Below are positions 8,790 to 18,392 of a stretch of DNA of 64,000 nucleotides, piece by piece. Position 1 is the first letter of the stretch. Every line of letters begins with the position of its first letter. The position numbers and the translations under genes are program-made. Under the pieces are notes generated by a model that made no database searches, was not told where the DNA came from, and was given only the letters and a program-made list of their open reading frames with translations. The stretch covers positions 223,721-287,720 of the forward strand of contig SIHP01000007.1 of the NCBI GenBank assembly GCA_004762155.1. Reading direction: 5' to 3'. The stretch comes from Flavobacteriaceae bacterium (lineage in GTDB: Bacteria > Bacteroidota > Bacteroidia > Flavobacteriales > Flavobacteriaceae).

Positions 8790-10403
8790 ATGTCAAAAGC
8801 AACCACCACTACTAAGTTATCAATTAAAGAAAAAATAGGATATGCATTAGGAGATGGTGCTGCAAATATAGCATGGAGAGGAGTTGCTACATTCTTATTT
8901 ATTTATTACACAGATGTTTTTGGTTTAAATCCAGCAACAGTTGGGCTTTTAATGTTTGTTGCTAGTTCAGGTGATGGTATTACAGATGTTATCATGGGGA
9001 TTATCTGTGATAGAACGAATACTAAATATGGAAAATTTAGACCTTGGGTTTTATGGACAGCTGTTCCGCTTGGTCTAATCTTGTCTTTATTATTTATGAG
9101 TCCAGAATTTAATGATTCTGGTAAAATCATATATGCTTATTTCACCTATATCCTTTTTACGTTAATCTATACCGCAAATAATATTCCTTACGGCGCACTT
9201 ATGGCTGTAATGACAGGTGATGATAAGGAGAGAACAAGTATTGGATCGTTTAGGATGGTTGGTGCATTTGCTGGTGGTATGATTGTTCAAGGAGCATTGT
9301 TGTTTTTAGTAGCTTATTTTGGGAATGTAAATCCAACTTTTGAGATTAATAAATTGGCTGATAAGAAATTTAATATTACCGTTTCTTCTTCAAATGATGT
9401 GTTGAATGCAAATATTAAAACAAAAGCAGGTGTTGCTGAGTTCATTTGGAATGATGAGGGTTTAAATATCAAGGATAATACACCAACTGTAGGGAAAAGT
9501 TTTTCGATGAAAGCAAACGAAAAATATACCTTTATAATTACTGGAGAAAAAGAGATTACTATAGAGAATATATCTATTATTGATCAGAAAAAAGGGTATA
9601 GTACTTCAATGTATATTATGTCTTTCTTTTTAATTATTATGATGCTTATTACTTTTTATAGCACAAGAGAAAGGGTGTTGCCTCCAAAAACTCAAAAAAC
9701 CAATTTAAAACAGGATTTAAAAGATTTATTCTCTAATAAGCCATGGGTTGTTTTGTTGATCATAGGTTTTCTTTTTAATGTATATAATTCTATTAAGCAA
9801 ATTATTGTAGTTATTTACTTTACACATTATTTAAATAATCAGTTATTAGCAGCAAGTTTTATGGTGGGTTTGATGCTAGCATCAATAGTTGGTGCTATGA
9901 TGACTGCTTCTTTAGGTAAAAAATTTGGTAAACGTAATTTGTTTATTTACGCATTATTATTCTCAGGAATAGTAAATGCATTGTTGTTCTTTTGTGGTCC
10001 AAATGATATTATAGGTATTTTTTCTTTAGGTATAATTTCTGAATTTGCAGCTGCTATGTTTCCCACTCTATTTTTCGTGATGTTGGGTGATGCTGCTGAT
10101 TATTCCGAATTTAAAAACGGAAGACGTGCAACTGGTCTTGTGTATTCTGCAGGTTCATTTGCGTCTAAGTTTGGAAGAGCTGTTGCTGGGGGAATTATAG
10201 GTTTTGTTTTGGCTGCTTTTCATTATAATGGTCAAGATACAAGTACTATAAAAGGAGCACTCCCAGGTGTTGTTATGCTTATGAGTTGGGTACCAGCAGT
10301 TATTACTGTTGTTGCGGCTGGTTTAATGATGTTTTATCCATTAAATCAAGCTAAAATGGATAAGATAACTTTAGAGTTAAATGCAAGAAGAGAAAATTCT
10401 TAA
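8790..10403 (+). CDS. GPH-family glycoside:cation symporter (MFS) with an extra loop domain
   Basis: The 537-residue membrane protein begins with the GPH-type N terminus (LSIKEKIGYALGDGAANI) and has the cytoplasmic-loop signature DRTNTKYGKFRPW after the second membrane segment. GPH members co-transport glycosides, pentosides or hexuronides with H+ or Na+. It is longer than usual (about 450-480) because residues 178-265 form a hydrophilic, beta-rich stretch between membrane segments, predicted on the periplasmic side. It is the last gene of the sugar operon, 5 bp after the LacI gene, followed by a possible terminator. It probably imports the glycoside or the sugar released by the GH3 enzyme. 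Confidence 0.9.
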   Translation: MSKATTTTKLSIKEKIGYALGDGAANIAWRGVATFLFIYYTDVFGLNPATVGLLMFVASSGDGITDVIMGIICDRTNTKYGKFRPWVLWTAVPLGLILSLLFMSPEFNDSGKIIYAYFTYILFTLIYTANNIPYGALMAVMTGDDKERTSIGSFRMVGAFAGGMIVQGALLFLVAYFGNVNPTFEINKLADKKFNITVSSSNDVLNANIKTKAGVAEFIWNDEGLNIKDNTPTVGKSFSMKANEKYTFIITGEKEITIENISIIDQKKGYSTSMYIMSFFLIIMMLITFYSTRERVLPPKTQKTNLKQDLKDLFSNKPWVVLLIIGFLFNVYNSIKQIIVVIYFTHYLNNQLLAASFMVGLMLASIVGAMMTASLGKKFGKRNLFIYALLFSGIVNALLFFCGPNDIIGIFSLGIISEFAAAMFPTLFFVMLGDAADYSEFKNGRRATGLVYSAGSFASKFGRAVAGGIIGFVLAAFHYNGQDTSTIKGALPGVVMLMSWVPAVITVVAAGLMMFYPLNQAKMDKITLELNARRENS

Positions 10404-10441
10404 TCAATAATATGAAATTGTGTATAGAATGAATTTTTTGC

Positions 10442-10488
10442 AACTACTTTTTCATAGTCAAAATTTTTATAGGATTAAAGTAGTTTTT
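10442..10488 (+). terminator. Possible terminator after the sugar operon
   Basis: A 9-bp perfect inverted repeat (AACTACTTT at 10442 and AAAGTAGTT at 10477) is followed by a short T run. The loop of 26 bases is long for an intrinsic terminator, so confidence is moderate. Confidence 0.45.
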
Positions 10489-10844
10489 CGGTAGAAAACT
10501 TGCCTTATTATATTGTACTCAAAGCTGTTTTTAAGAAATAAGTTGCCTAAAGGAAATAATTTTTCTCAAAAAAGATATACATTCTTGTTTTTTGTGTGTT
10601 TAAAATACGTAGTTTTTGATGCTTTTTTGGCTGTGTAAAAGTAAAAAAAAGTTGTTGTTGGAGGTGATTTTGATGAGGAGATGGTTTTTAAAGCTATTTT
10701 TTCGCTCTAAAAGAATGTTTTTTTAATTGTTTTTAAGTTTTTTTTGGTATAAAAAACATTTTCACTAGCTAAGTATTGATACTTATTTTTAAAAAAATAT
10801 AAAAATTAAGTATTTTTTCAGCTAAAAATTAATTGATAAAAATG
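10489..10844. other. AT-rich intergenic stretch, no gene seen
   Basis: Between the sugar operon and the tRNA terminator I see only very AT-rich sequence with homopolymer runs and no convincing open frame, RNA or repeat. Confidence 0.5.
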
Positions 10845-10875
10845 AAAAAGACTTACATTTCTGTAAGTCTTTTTT
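10845..10875 (-). terminator. Intrinsic terminator of the tRNA-Asn gene
   Basis: Perfect hairpin AAAAAGACTTACA / TGTAAGTCTTTTT with a 4-base loop, directly downstream of the tRNA on the minus strand. A T-rich tract follows on that strand. It is nearly symmetric and could also stop plus-strand transcripts. Confidence 0.8.
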
Positions 10876-10876
10876 G

Positions 10877-10950
10877 CTCCTCCTCTTGGGCTCGAACCAA
10901 GGACCCTCTGATTAACAGTCAGATGCTCTAACCAACTGAGCTAAGGAGGA
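10877..10950 (-). tRNA. tRNA-Asn (anticodon GTT)
   Basis: Read on the minus strand, the 74 bases fold as a full cloverleaf: acceptor TCCTCCT/AGGAGGA, D-arm AGCTCAGTTGGTTAGAGC, anticodon stem TCTGA/TCAGA around loop CTGTTAA, and T-arm CTTGG-TTCGAGC-CCAAG. The anticodon GTT reads Asn codons. The discriminator base is G and the 3' CCA is not encoded, so it would be added after transcription. Confidence 0.96.
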
Positions 10951-11087
10951 GTTTGCGACACATATTGTGTTTTGCGAGTGCAAATATAAAACCTTTTTTT
11001 TATTTCAAAAGCTTTTTCTTAAAAAAAAACATTTTCATTAAATTTGAATTAAAATATAAAAAAAGAATCCAATTTTAGTAAAAGTTG

Positions 11088-11095
11088 TATTTTTG
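11088..11095 (+). promoter_or_regulatory. Putative -7 box of the sucA promoter
   Basis: TATTTTTG matches TAnnTTTG and lies 40 bp before the sucA ATG. No TTG sits at the usual upstream distance, so only the -7 element is supported. Confidence 0.5.
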
Positions 11096-11135
11096 TCTGA
11101 ATAATTCTTATAGAAAAGTACGATAGTAATATATT

Positions 11136-13862
11136 ATGGACAAGTTTTCGTTCTTAAACGCAGCACATACAGGTTTTATTGGTGATTTGTATGAACAATA
11201 CCAAAAAAATCCAGATACAGTAGAACCTAGTTGGAAAAGTTTTTTTCAGGGATATGATTTGGCAAACGAGAATTATTCGTTAACCGATGAAGAAGTTTCT
11301 GTAGCAGTTCCTGAAAGTCTACAGAAAGAGTTTTTAGTAGTTGATTTAATTAATGGTTACAGAACACGTGGTCATTTATTTACTAAAACAAATCCAGTAA
11401 GGGAAAGAAGAAAATACACCCCTACTTTAGATGTTGAAAATTTCGGTTTATCGCAAAAAGATTTAACGACTGTTTTCAACGCAGGAGAAATTTTAGGCTT
11501 AGGAGCTACAACGTTATCGGATATTATAGCACACCTTAAAAATGTTTATTGCGACAGTATTGGGGTAGAGTATATGTATCTTAGAAATCCAGAAGAGTTA
11601 AAATGGTGGCAAAACCGTTTAAATAAAAACGGAAATCATCCAAATTACGATACAGATTCAAAAAAATATATCCTTTCCAAATTAAATCAAGCGGTAGGGT
11701 TTGAAAGCTTTTTACAAACAAAATACGTAGGGCAAAAACGTTTTTCTGTTGAAGGTGGAGAAACTTTAATTCCAGGAGTAAGTGTTGCTTTACGTGACGC
11801 TGCTGAAAAGTATGGTGTTAAAGAATGTGTACTTGGTATGGCTCACCGTGGTCGTTTAAATACTTTAGTAAACATATTTAAAAAACCAGTTCGCGATTTA
11901 TTTAGTGAATTTGAAGGGAAAGATTTTGAAGATCAAGATATTGATGGAGATGTAAAATATCACTTAGGGTTAACTTTAAGTAAGGAATATCAAGGAGGTC
12001 AAAAAATGAAAATGAATTTAGTTCCTAATCCTTCTCACCTAGAAACAGTAGATCCTATTGTTGGTGGAATTGTTAGAGCTAAAGTTGATAAAGATTATAA
12101 TGGTGATGATGGTAAAATTTTACCAATATTAGTTCATGGAGATGCTGCAATTGCAGGTCAGGGTATTGTATATGAAGTTGTGCAAATGGCACAATTAAAT
12201 GGATACAAAACTGGAGGAACTATTCATGTAGTTGTAAATAATCAAGTAGGTTTTACAACAAACTATTTAGATGCACGTTCGTCTACATATTGTACTGATG
12301 TTGCAAAAGTAACATTGTCTCCAGTGTTACACGTTAATGCAGATGATGCAGAGGCAGTGTGTCATGCAATGGAAATGGCTGTTGAATTTAGAATGAAATT
12401 TAAACGTGATGTTTTTATTGATTTATTAGGTTATAGAAAATATGGTCATAACGAAGGAGATGAGCCTAGTTTTACTCAGCCAAAATTATATAAGGCAATA
12501 GCTAAACACAAGAATCCAAAGCAAATATATGTTGAGAAGCTTTTACAAGAAGGAGCTGTTGATGAAACATATGTAAAGCAAATTACGGATGAGTTTAAAG
12601 AAATGCTTGAAGCAGAGTTTCAAGAATCTAAAAAACAAGAGTCTTCTCGTGTAAATGAGTTTATGCCAGAGATCTGGAAAGGGTTTATTCGTAAGCAATT
12701 AAAAGAAATGTTACAGCCTGTTGATACTACTTATGGTATCGATAAGTTAAAAGATATAGCAAAGGTAATTTCAACACCTCCAGAAGGAGTTAAGTTTTAC
12801 CGTAAGGCAAATAAAATATTAAAAGATAGAGCTAAACAGGTATTTGAAACTAATAAAATAGATTGGGGTACTGCAGAAACTTTAGCTTACGGAAGTTTAT
12901 TAGAAGAAGGTTTTGATGTTCGTATTTCTGGAGAAGATGTAGAAAGAGGAACATTCTCACACCGTCATGCTATTTTACGTGATGAAGTTTCAGAAGATAG
13001 AATCAATTTATTAAATACAAACCCGAATAATAAAGGGGAAATGACCATTTATAATTCGCATTTATCTGAATATGGAGTCTTAGGTTTTGACTATGGTTAT
13101 GCTATGGCAACACCAAATACATTAACAATTTGGGAAGCTCAGTTTGGTGATTTTGCCAACGGTGCTCAAATTATGTTCGATCAATATATTACGTCGGCAG
13201 AAGATAAATGGAAATTACAAAATGGATTAGTAGTATTATTACCTCATGGTTATGAAGGACAAGGTCCAGAGCATTCATCTGCAAGAATAGAACGTTTCTT
13301 ACAATCTTGTGGAAAAGATAATATGACGGTTGCGAACTGTTCAACACCAGCAAATATTTATCATTTGCTACGTCGTCAAATGAAGCGAGATTATAGAAAA
13401 CCATTAATTGTATTTACTCCTAAGAGTTTATTAAGACATCCAAAAGCAGTAAATACAGTTGAAGATTTAGCAGAAGGAAGTTTCCAAGAAGTAATAGATG
13501 ACACGATTACAAAATCTAAAGTGAAAAAAGTAGTTTTCTGTATGGGTAAATTTTATTATGATTTATTAGCAGAACGTGAAAAGTTAGGCAGAGAAGATAT
13601 TGCCTTAGTAAGAATAGAGCAATTATTTCCTTTGCATACAGATAAAATTACAGCTATTATAGCTAAATATCCAAAAGCAAAAAGACATGTTTGGGCACAA
13701 GAAGAGCCAAAAAACATGGGAGCTTGGGGGTATATGCATGAACGATTTGAAGGAGCTACATTAGAATGTGCTTCAAGAGGATATCATTCAGCACCAGCTG
13801 CAGGATCTAGCGCACGTTTTAAAAGACGTCATCAAGCAGTATTAGATCAAGTTTTCGATTAA
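11136..13862 (+). CDS. sucA: 2-oxoglutarate dehydrogenase E1 component
   Basis: At 908 residues it is close to the usual E1o length (about 930). The N terminus (FLNAAHTGFIGDLYEQYQKNP, shortened motif AHTGFIGDLYEQY) is the E1o lead segment. Thiamine-diphosphate and active-site regions are visible: LGMAHRGRLNTLVN, HGDAAIAGQGIVYE, VVVNNQVGFTT and YRKYGHNEGDEP; the transketolase-like half has FSHRHAILRDE and LLPHGYEGQGPEHSS. It decarboxylates 2-oxoglutarate and passes the succinyl group to the E2 lipoyl arm in the cytoplasmic TCA-cycle complex. The E2 gene follows by 55 bp. E3 (lipoamide dehydrogenase) is not in the window. Confidence 0.98.
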   Translation: MDKFSFLNAAHTGFIGDLYEQYQKNPDTVEPSWKSFFQGYDLANENYSLTDEEVSVAVPESLQKEFLVVDLINGYRTRGHLFTKTNPVRERRKYTPTLDVENFGLSQKDLTTVFNAGEILGLGATTLSDIIAHLKNVYCDSIGVEYMYLRNPEELKWWQNRLNKNGNHPNYDTDSKKYILSKLNQAVGFESFLQTKYVGQKRFSVEGGETLIPGVSVALRDAAEKYGVKECVLGMAHRGRLNTLVNIFKKPVRDLFSEFEGKDFEDQDIDGDVKYHLGLTLSKEYQGGQKMKMNLVPNPSHLETVDPIVGGIVRAKVDKDYNGDDGKILPILVHGDAAIAGQGIVYEVVQMAQLNGYKTGGTIHVVVNNQVGFTTNYLDARSSTYCTDVAKVTLSPVLHVNADDAEAVCHAMEMAVEFRMKFKRDVFIDLLGYRKYGHNEGDEPSFTQPKLYKAIAKHKNPKQIYVEKLLQEGAVDETYVKQITDEFKEMLEAEFQESKKQESSRVNEFMPEIWKGFIRKQLKEMLQPVDTTYGIDKLKDIAKVISTPPEGVKFYRKANKILKDRAKQVFETNKIDWGTAETLAYGSLLEEGFDVRISGEDVERGTFSHRHAILRDEVSEDRINLLNTNPNNKGEMTIYNSHLSEYGVLGFDYGYAMATPNTLTIWEAQFGDFANGAQIMFDQYITSAEDKWKLQNGLVVLLPHGYEGQGPEHSSARIERFLQSCGKDNMTVANCSTPANIYHLLRRQMKRDYRKPLIVFTPKSLLRHPKAVNTVEDLAEGSFQEVIDDTITKSKVKKVVFCMGKFYYDLLAEREKLGREDIALVRIEQLFPLHTDKITAIIAKYPKAKRHVWAQEEPKNMGAWGYMHERFEGATLECASRGYHSAPAAGSSARFKRRHQAVLDQVFD

Positions 13863-13917
13863 AAGAAAAGAACAAAAAGTAAACAACAACAAATTCAGAA
13901 TATAAAATTTAGAACTG

Positions 13918-15126
13918 ATGGTTTTAGAAATGAAAGTTCCTTCTCCAGGGGAATCAATTACAGAAGTAGAAATAGCAACATGGTTAGTTGAAGATGGCGA
14001 TTATGTAGAAAAAGATCAACCAATTGCTGAAGTAGATTCAGACAAAGCAACATTAGAGCTTCCTGCAGAAGAAAGTGGTATTATTACTTTAAAAGCAGAA
14101 GAAGGTGATGCTGTAGAAGTAGGAGCTGTAGTTTGTTTAATTAATATGGATGCTGCTAAACCTGAAGGTTCTGCTGCTCCAAAAGCTGAGGAGAAACCAG
14201 CTGATAAAAAAGTTGAAGCACCAAAAGCTGAGCCTGCTAAGACAACTTATGCTACCGGAACTGCTTCACCAGCGGCTAAAAAAGTATTAGCTGAAAAAGG
14301 TATTTCTGCTGCAGAAGTAAAAGGAACAGGTAAAGCTGGTCGTATTACGAAAGAAGATGCTGTAAAATCAGTACCTTCTATGGGAACTCTAGGTTTAGGA
14401 TCTCGTAGTACTGAGCGTAAAAAGCTTTCTATGTTGCGTAGAAAAGTAGCACAACGTTTAGTTGCTGTTAAAAATGAAACAGCTATGTTAACTACTTTTA
14501 ACGAAGTAAACATGCAACCAATCTTTGATTTACGAAGTCAATTTAAAGAAGATTTTAAAGCGAAACATGGCGTTGGATTAGGATTTATGTCTTTTTTCAC
14601 TTTAGCTATCGTAAGAGCTTTAAAAATGTATCCAGACGTGAACTCTATGATTGATGGAGATTACCAAATAAAAAATGATTTTCAAGATATTTCTATTGCA
14701 GTTTCTGGTCCTAAAGGATTAATGGTTCCTGTAATTAGAAATGCTGAGAATTTAACTTTTAGAGGTGTTGAAAGCGAAGTGAAGCGTTTAGCTTTACGTG
14801 CTCGTGATGGTCAAATTACTGTTGATGAAATGACTGGAGGAACGTTTACAATTACTAACGGAGGAGTTTTCGGTTCTATGTTATCTACACCAATTATTAA
14901 TCCACCACAAAGTGGGATTTTAGGAATGCATAATATTGTTAACCGTCCAATGGCTGTTAATGGAGGGATCGTGATTCAACCAATTATGTATGTAGCTTTA
15001 TCTTACGATCACCGAGTTATTGATGGTCGTGAGTCTGTTGGTTTCTTAGTAGCTGTTAAAGAAGCTTTAGAAAATCCAGTAGAATTATTAATGGATGGTA
15101 ATCCAACGAAATCATTAGAAATGTAA
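13918..15126 (+). CDS. sucB: 2-oxoglutarate dehydrogenase E2 component (dihydrolipoyl succinyltransferase)
   Basis: The 402-residue protein has one lipoyl domain (residues 1-76) with the lipoylated Lys43 in [12 protein letters not shown], an Ala/Pro/Lys-rich linker, a peripheral subunit-binding domain ([13 protein letters not shown] ... GRITKEDAV) and the catalytic acyltransferase domain ending in [13 protein letters not shown] with the active-site His and Asp. A second in-frame ATG 12 bp later could serve as start; the first fits known homologues. It transfers succinyl to CoA and forms the core of the complex with SucA, 55 bp upstream. A strong terminator follows. Confidence 0.97.
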   Translation: MVLEMKVPSPGESITEVEIATWLVEDGDYVEKDQPIAEVDSDKATLELPAEESGIITLKAEEGDAVEVGAVVCLINMDAAKPEGSAAPKAEEKPADKKVEAPKAEPAKTTYATGTASPAAKKVLAEKGISAAEVKGTGKAGRITKEDAVKSVPSMGTLGLGSRSTERKKLSMLRRKVAQRLVAVKNETAMLTTFNEVNMQPIFDLRSQFKEDFKAKHGVGLGFMSFFTLAIVRALKMYPDVNSMIDGDYQIKNDFQDISIAVSGPKGLMVPVIRNAENLTFRGVESEVKRLALRARDGQITVDEMTGGTFTITNGGVFGSMLSTPIINPPQSGILGMHNIVNRPMAVNGGIVIQPIMYVALSYDHRVIDGRESVGFLVAVKEALENPVELLMDGNPTKSLEM

Positions 15127-15150
15127 TTGGTTATTAGCCAAATAAAAATA

Positions 15151-15182
15151 AAAAACCACCTTAATTTTAAGGTGGTTTTTTA
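15151..15182 (+). terminator. Intrinsic terminator after sucB
   Basis: Hairpin with arms AAAAACCACCTTAA and TTAAGGTGGTTTTT, a 2-base spacer and a T run. Confidence 0.9.
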
Positions 15183-15293
15183 TTATATAAAATATAATCA
15201 ATGAGAATTCTGGTTTTTGTAAGTTTTATGAAGTTATTATGACTGATATAAAGGTTATAGAGATTTTAAGAAAACTTATTTAAAGTAAAAAAT

Positions 15294-15905
15294 ATGAATG
15301 CTATTATAAAACAAAGTATTAATAAAGGAATTACATATCAAGAGTATAAAAATATAGTTACTGAGTTGATTAATGATAATTCCAATTCAGGCACAGAGAA
15401 AAGCCAAGATTTAGCAGATTATACCAAGCTAAACCAAAGAAGAATGAAACGTTGGGATAAAACGTTAAAAATTACAGAAGAAGCAACAGCTAAAATAAAA
15501 GCATTTAACAAGAGTGTAACTTTTTTAATTATTACAGAAAGTTGGTGTGGAGATGCTGCTCACGTATTACCAATATTGGATAGAATAGCTAGCCTAAATG
15601 CTAACATAAATACAAAAATAGTTTTCCGAGATATTAATTTAGAACTTATGGATATGTTTCTGACAAACGGAGGTAGGGCTATTGCTAAGGTGATTATCAT
15701 TGAGAATGAAACAGAAGAGGTCTTAAATACTTTTGGTCCTCGTCCAAGTGAAGCTACAAAATTAGTAAATGACTACAAAGATGCTCATGGTAAACTTACA
15801 CCTGAGTTTAAAGAAGATTTACAACAATGGTATAACAAAGATAAAGGGCAAAATATAATTGAAGATTTTGTAGAAATTTTCAAAGAAATTGAGCTTGTGG
15901 TATAA
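15294..15905 (+). CDS. Thioredoxin-family protein
   Basis: The 203-residue cytoplasmic protein has a thioredoxin-like fold motif FLIITESWCGDAAHVLPILDR (core ESWCGDAAHVLP), with a single active-site Cys (WCGDA) instead of CxxC, followed by FRDINLELMD and a segment in the cis-Pro region. Such one-Cys thioredoxin-like proteins are widespread in Flavobacteriia and their substrate is not known. It has no signal peptide. It stands alone between terminators, 168 bp after sucB. It is unlikely to be a standard disulfide reductase because the resolving Cys is missing. Confidence 0.8.
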   Translation: MNAIIKQSINKGITYQEYKNIVTELINDNSNSGTEKSQDLADYTKLNQRRMKRWDKTLKITEEATAKIKAFNKSVTFLIITESWCGDAAHVLPILDRIASLNANINTKIVFRDINLELMDMFLTNGGRAIAKVIIIENETEEVLNTFGPRPSEATKLVNDYKDAHGKLTPEFKEDLQQWYNKDKGQNIIEDFVEIFKEIELVV

Positions 15906-15946
15906 CGAAACATTTTATCTATTTAGACTTAGATAAACCGAATAGT

Positions 15947-15986
15947 AAAAACACCAAAAACAGATACTGCTTTTGGTGTTTTTTTG
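15947..15986 (+). terminator. Intrinsic terminator after the thioredoxin-like gene
   Basis: Arms AAAACACCAAAA and TTTTGGTGTTTT flank an 11-base loop and are followed by seven T. Confidence 0.88.
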
Positions 15987-16246
15987 TTTTATTTTTAAAG
16001 AGATATATAAGGTTTAATTATAAGAGTAATGTTATTTTAAAGAATGAGTAGCACTAGTGTTTTTAATATAAGAGACTTTATTTTAGGTTGTTGTGAGATT
16101 GGATCTTGTAGTGTAAAAGGCTAAATACATGTTCAATAAAGAGCTTTACTAAAGATAAAGCTTTAGAAAATCAGAAGTAATTAAAAAATGAAATTGAGAA
16201 AACCTAAACTCAAGATTTAATTGTAATCTTTTTTATTAAAGAATAA
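15987..16246. other. Intergenic stretch, no gene seen
   Basis: AT-rich DNA between two converging transcription units, each ending in its own hairpin. I see no open frame with coding character or repeat. Confidence 0.5.
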
Positions 16247-16282
16247 AAAATGGAGTATAAACCAAAGGTTATACTCCATTTT
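16247..16282 (-). terminator. Intrinsic terminator of the DUF547 gene
   Basis: Hairpin AAAATGGAGTATAA / TTATACTCCATTTT with an 8-base loop, 25 bp past the stop of the minus-strand gene. Confidence 0.85.
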
Positions 16283-16306
16283 CACTATTAAAAAATAGGG
16301 GAATTA

Positions 16307-17020
16307 TTATATTTTATCGTTTAAAGACCAATCATATTCTTTATAAACTATTTCTGCGTTGTCACTTGCTTTAATTTTAGAATATTTGTTAATGTATTCT
16401 ACTAAAGTAGTTTTGTATGTGAAATCTTCTATATACCATTCAAATACTTTTGAGATTTCTAATTTATCAACAGAAATTTTATTTTTTGTAGTATCATTTA
16501 TAAATGTATTCATTAATCCATTTAATTTAGAATCAACATTTTTTTCTGTAAAAACAAAATTGATGAATTTTGGACCTGACTTAGAAGCTGCATTGATACC
16601 AACATGAATTCTTGGATCATCATGCCATCTGCGTAATATTTTGTGTTCTATATAATCCAAAGAATACGTTTGTCCACCTACTTTAGCAAAAGGTATTTTC
16701 CATGCATTTTTACCATTTCTTTTAATATCAGTTATTTTCTTTAATGGATAACTTTGTAATATTAATTTAATAGCATACGCATTATATACATTCATCCAAA
16801 ATGCTTTTGCTTTATTTGAAGACCATTTTTTCCCTGGAACAGTTTTCTCTAAATCATTTAAATAGACATCTAATACTGCTCTATTTTTTCTTAAACCTTT
16901 ATAGTCTACATTTCCATCTTTATCAACATAAGTTTTTAAAAGAGCATCAAAAACTTTAGCTTGAGATTGTATTTGTAGTGTTCCAAAAAATAATAAAGTA
17001 ATAAGTAGTAATTTTTTCAT
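16307..17020 (-). CDS. DUF547 domain-containing exported protein
   Basis: The 237-residue protein has a Sec signal peptide (LLLITLLFFGTLQIQSQA) and then a DUF547 domain: YVDKDGNVDYKGL near the N terminus, AFWMNVYNAYAIKLIL, the LDYIEHKILR segment, DPRIHVGINAASKSGP and KVFEWYIEDF. No biochemical function is established for the domain. It lies 148 bp downstream of a DUF1501 gene on the same strand and ends in its own terminator, so it may be a separate unit. Confidence 0.9.
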   Translation of the reverse strand: MKKLLLITLLFFGTLQIQSQAKVFDALLKTYVDKDGNVDYKGLRKNRAVLDVYLNDLEKTVPGKKWSSNKAKAFWMNVYNAYAIKLILQSYPLKKITDIKRNGKNAWKIPFAKVGGQTYSLDYIEHKILRRWHDDPRIHVGINAASKSGPKFINFVFTEKNVDSKLNGLMNTFINDTTKNKISVDKLEISKVFEWYIEDFTYKTTLVEYINKYSKIKASDNAEIVYKEYDWSLNDKI

Positions 17021-17168
17021 AATTCTTAATATTTGAAGTTTAACAATATCTTTGACGTGAAAAAAACTAAAGCATTACAAATTTATATAAAAAATATTTT
17101 TTTGATTGGTTTTATTGATAAGATTTAAATAGTAAATAGTTACGCTTCACAGATGATTTTATAATGAT

Positions 17169-18392
17169 TTAGTTGTTTGGTTTAATGAATTTTAATTTAG
17201 AGAAAGACTTGTTTAAAATTTTAGTATCGTTTACTTGTAGCCAGTTATTCAAAATCGTGGCATAAATTTCTCTAAAATCAATAGTGTACTTTAAATCACC
17301 GTTTTCATCAAGGTTTTGTAGGTTAGATATATTGTTATATAACCCTTGTTTTTGAAGGTTTTTACTTAAAATAAATACATTATTTGCAGAACCATGATCG
17401 GTTCCTTTAGAAGCGTTTTGTTGTACTCTTCGTCCGAATTCAGAAAATGTTAGTACTAAAACATCTTTAAAAGAATCATTTTTTTCTATATCTTTTATAA
17501 AAGCATCAATACTATCAGCATAAATAGTTAACAATTTCTTTTGTCTATTTTTTTGATTCACATGTGTGTCAAATCCATTTAAACCAGCATAGTAAACCTG
17601 AGTTTCTAATCCTGAATTTATAAACTCAGCAATGGTTTTTAATTGTTTTCCAAAAACATTTTTGGGATACGTTTGCGTGCTTTTTTGTGTTTTAGTTTTT
17701 TCATAAATATATTTAGCAGAAGATTCCGCATTAATCATACTATCATATAAATACCCAAGATTGTGTTCGCTTAAATGTGTATCGTTATAATGTTGAATTA
17801 CATTACTAAAAAAAGGTTCTTTTACTATTCTGTTTAAAAGTTTAGGATTTGTAAGTGCCAATCCGTTTTGATGTTTTCCTTTTAATAATAAAGACAAACT
17901 CTCATCAACTTCTATGGCATTATGTGGTTTTGATTTGGTGTGATCTAAATAACGACCAACCCAACCTGTATTTAAAAACTCATTGCTATTACTAGCGGTT
18001 TGCCAAATATCAGAAGAACGAAAATGAGAACGATTAGGATTTGGATATCCAACATTGTTTATAATGCTTAAATAACCGTTATTATATAGTTTTTGTAACG
18101 GTTTTAATGAATTATGTAGAGCAACTTCATCTGTAATTTTAAAAAATTCATTAGCACTTAAAGCAAGTTGTTGCCTTTTTTGAAAATAGATATCATTTCT
18201 AAAAGGAACTACAGTGTTTAAACCGTCGTTACCACCTTTTAAATGAACAATAACAATTTTTTTATTGCTAAAAGGATTGATAATATGTTGATCAAAGGCT
18301 TTTAAAAATTGTGGAACAAAAAATAATCCTCCACTTGCTAAAGAGGTACGTTTTATAAATTTTCTTCTATCCATTTCTTTAGTTTTTAACAT
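17169..18392 (-). CDS. DUF1501 family protein with Tat-type signal
   Basis: The N terminus carries a twin-arginine-like signal (DRRKFIKRTSLASGG) followed by a hydrophobic stretch, predicting folded export. The body has the DUF1501 features VHLKGGNDGLNTVVPF, NVGYPNPNRSHFRS, YAGLNGFDTHVNQ and TFSEFGRRVQQNASKGTDHGSA (shortened: FSEFGRRV, GTDHGSA), resembling the alkaline-phosphatase/sulfatase fold. Function is unknown. Its first ATG overlaps the end of the DUF1800 gene by 7 bp; an alternative ATG at 18374 would remove the overlap. DUF1800 and DUF1501 genes are commonly paired, indicating a shared role. Confidence 0.92.
   Translation of the reverse strand: MLKTKEMDRRKFIKRTSLASGGLFFVPQFLKAFDQHIINPFSNKKIVIVHLKGGNDGLNTVVPFRNDIYFQKRQQLALSANEFFKITDEVALHNSLKPLQKLYNNGYLSIINNVGYPNPNRSHFRSSDIWQTASNSNEFLNTGWVGRYLDHTKSKPHNAIEVDESLSLLLKGKHQNGLALTNPKLLNRIVKEPFFSNVIQHYNDTHLSEHNLGYLYDSMINAESSAKYIYEKTKTQKSTQTYPKNVFGKQLKTIAEFINSGLETQVYYAGLNGFDTHVNQKNRQKKLLTIYADSIDAFIKDIEKNDSFKDVLVLTFSEFGRRVQQNASKGTDHGSANNVFILSKNLQKQGLYNNISNLQNLDENGDLKYTIDFREIYATILNNWLQVNDTKILNKSFSKLKFIKPNN

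Noticed and set aside
10877..10950. tRNA-Asn considered as an integration site
   Set aside because: No integrase and no repeated copy of the tRNA 3' end is seen in the flanks.
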